From assembly GCA_021802795.1 (NCBI GenBank), contig JAJZRH010000043.1, positions 1 to 5,175 of the forward strand: DNA of 5,175 bases, given 5' to 3'. The stretch is from a bacterium. Lineage in GTDB: Bacteria > Patescibacteriota > Minisyncoccia > Phycocordibacterales > Phycocordibacteraceae. Positions 5,112 to 5,175 of this stretch are shown here, in pieces (position 1 is the first letter of the stretch; every line of letters starts with the position of its first letter). A program made the position numbers and the translations under genes. Under the pieces are notes generated by a model that saw nothing but the letters and a program-made list of their open reading frames with translations, did not search any database and was not told the DNA's origin.

Positions 5112-5175
5112 ATGATGCCGCTCGATAAGAATGAGAGCTACTGGATGCTTGATAACGAGCTCGCACAGGCGGTGC
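5112..5175 (+). CDS. Start of an unrecognised gene, cut by the window end
   Basis: The frame is open from ATG 5112 to the end of the window (21 complete codons: MMPLDKNESYWMLDNELAQAV). Too short to assign a function. An in-frame ATG at 5103 lies within the likely -10 box and is disfavoured; ATG at 5115 is also possible. The three Leu codons are CTC, CTT and CTC, like the genes on the left of the window and unlike the preceding two genes. Confidence 0.55.
   Translation, partial: MMPLDKNESYWMLDNELAQAV

Noticed and set aside
1..5175. tRNA, rRNA, CRISPR, insertion sequence or attachment sites
   Set aside because: No cloverleaf, regularly spaced repeats, transposase frame, terminal inverted repeats or direct repeats were found on reading both strands.

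Overview
The window is about 57% GC by eye and gene-dense. It carries seven protein genes, two of them cut by the window ends, plus one 59-codon peptide gene. Several features suggest a Candidate Phyla Radiation (Patescibacteria/Parcubacteria-type) genome. Four of the five transcription units whose starts are visible have a TAnnAT-like -10 box only 7-13 bases before the start codon, with no Shine-Dalgarno site, as expected for leaderless mRNAs. There is a homospermidine synthase, and a 166-aa protein that resembles, from memory, hypothetical proteins of such genomes. The lineage is an inference; no rRNA or marker gene is present.

Layout. Positions 2-1168 (+): 3' four-fifths of homospermidine synthase. 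Positions 1155-1655 and 1671-2210 (-): an unrecognised protein and a DoxX-like membrane protein, probably one operon transcribed toward the synthase and overlapping its 3' end by 14 bp. Positions 2211-2278: divergent promoter region. Positions 2279-3025 (+): ApbE-family FAD:protein FMN transferase. Positions 3042-4423 (+): a self-contained cassette with a strong promoter, a structured leader of about 65 nt, a radical SAM/SPASM protein, a 59-aa six-cysteine peptide and an intrinsic terminator. Positions 4465-5088 (+): an HExxH putative metalloprotease with its own promoter. Positions 5112-5175 (+): start of another gene.

The cassette is the most interesting part. A SPASM-type radical SAM enzyme followed directly by a tiny Cys-rich ORF, both with good ribosome-binding sites, between a near-consensus promoter and a clean terminator, is the arrangement of a RiPP (sactipeptide/ranthipeptide-like) maturase and its precursor. 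No transporter or immunity gene lies in view. The leader can fold in two mutually exclusive ways, one of which masks the ribosome-binding site of the enzyme gene. The 3' end of the enzyme gene looks frameshifted: a single -1 shift would make it end in an ATGA overlap with the peptide start. Leucine codon use in the cassette and the metalloprotease (CTG-rich) differs from the genes to the left (CTC/CTT-rich), which fits acquisition of roughly 3030-5090 from elsewhere.

The other genes look like ordinary accessory metabolism: polyamine synthesis, covalent flavinylation and a small membrane protein. No tRNA, rRNA, CRISPR array, insertion sequence or integrase was seen.
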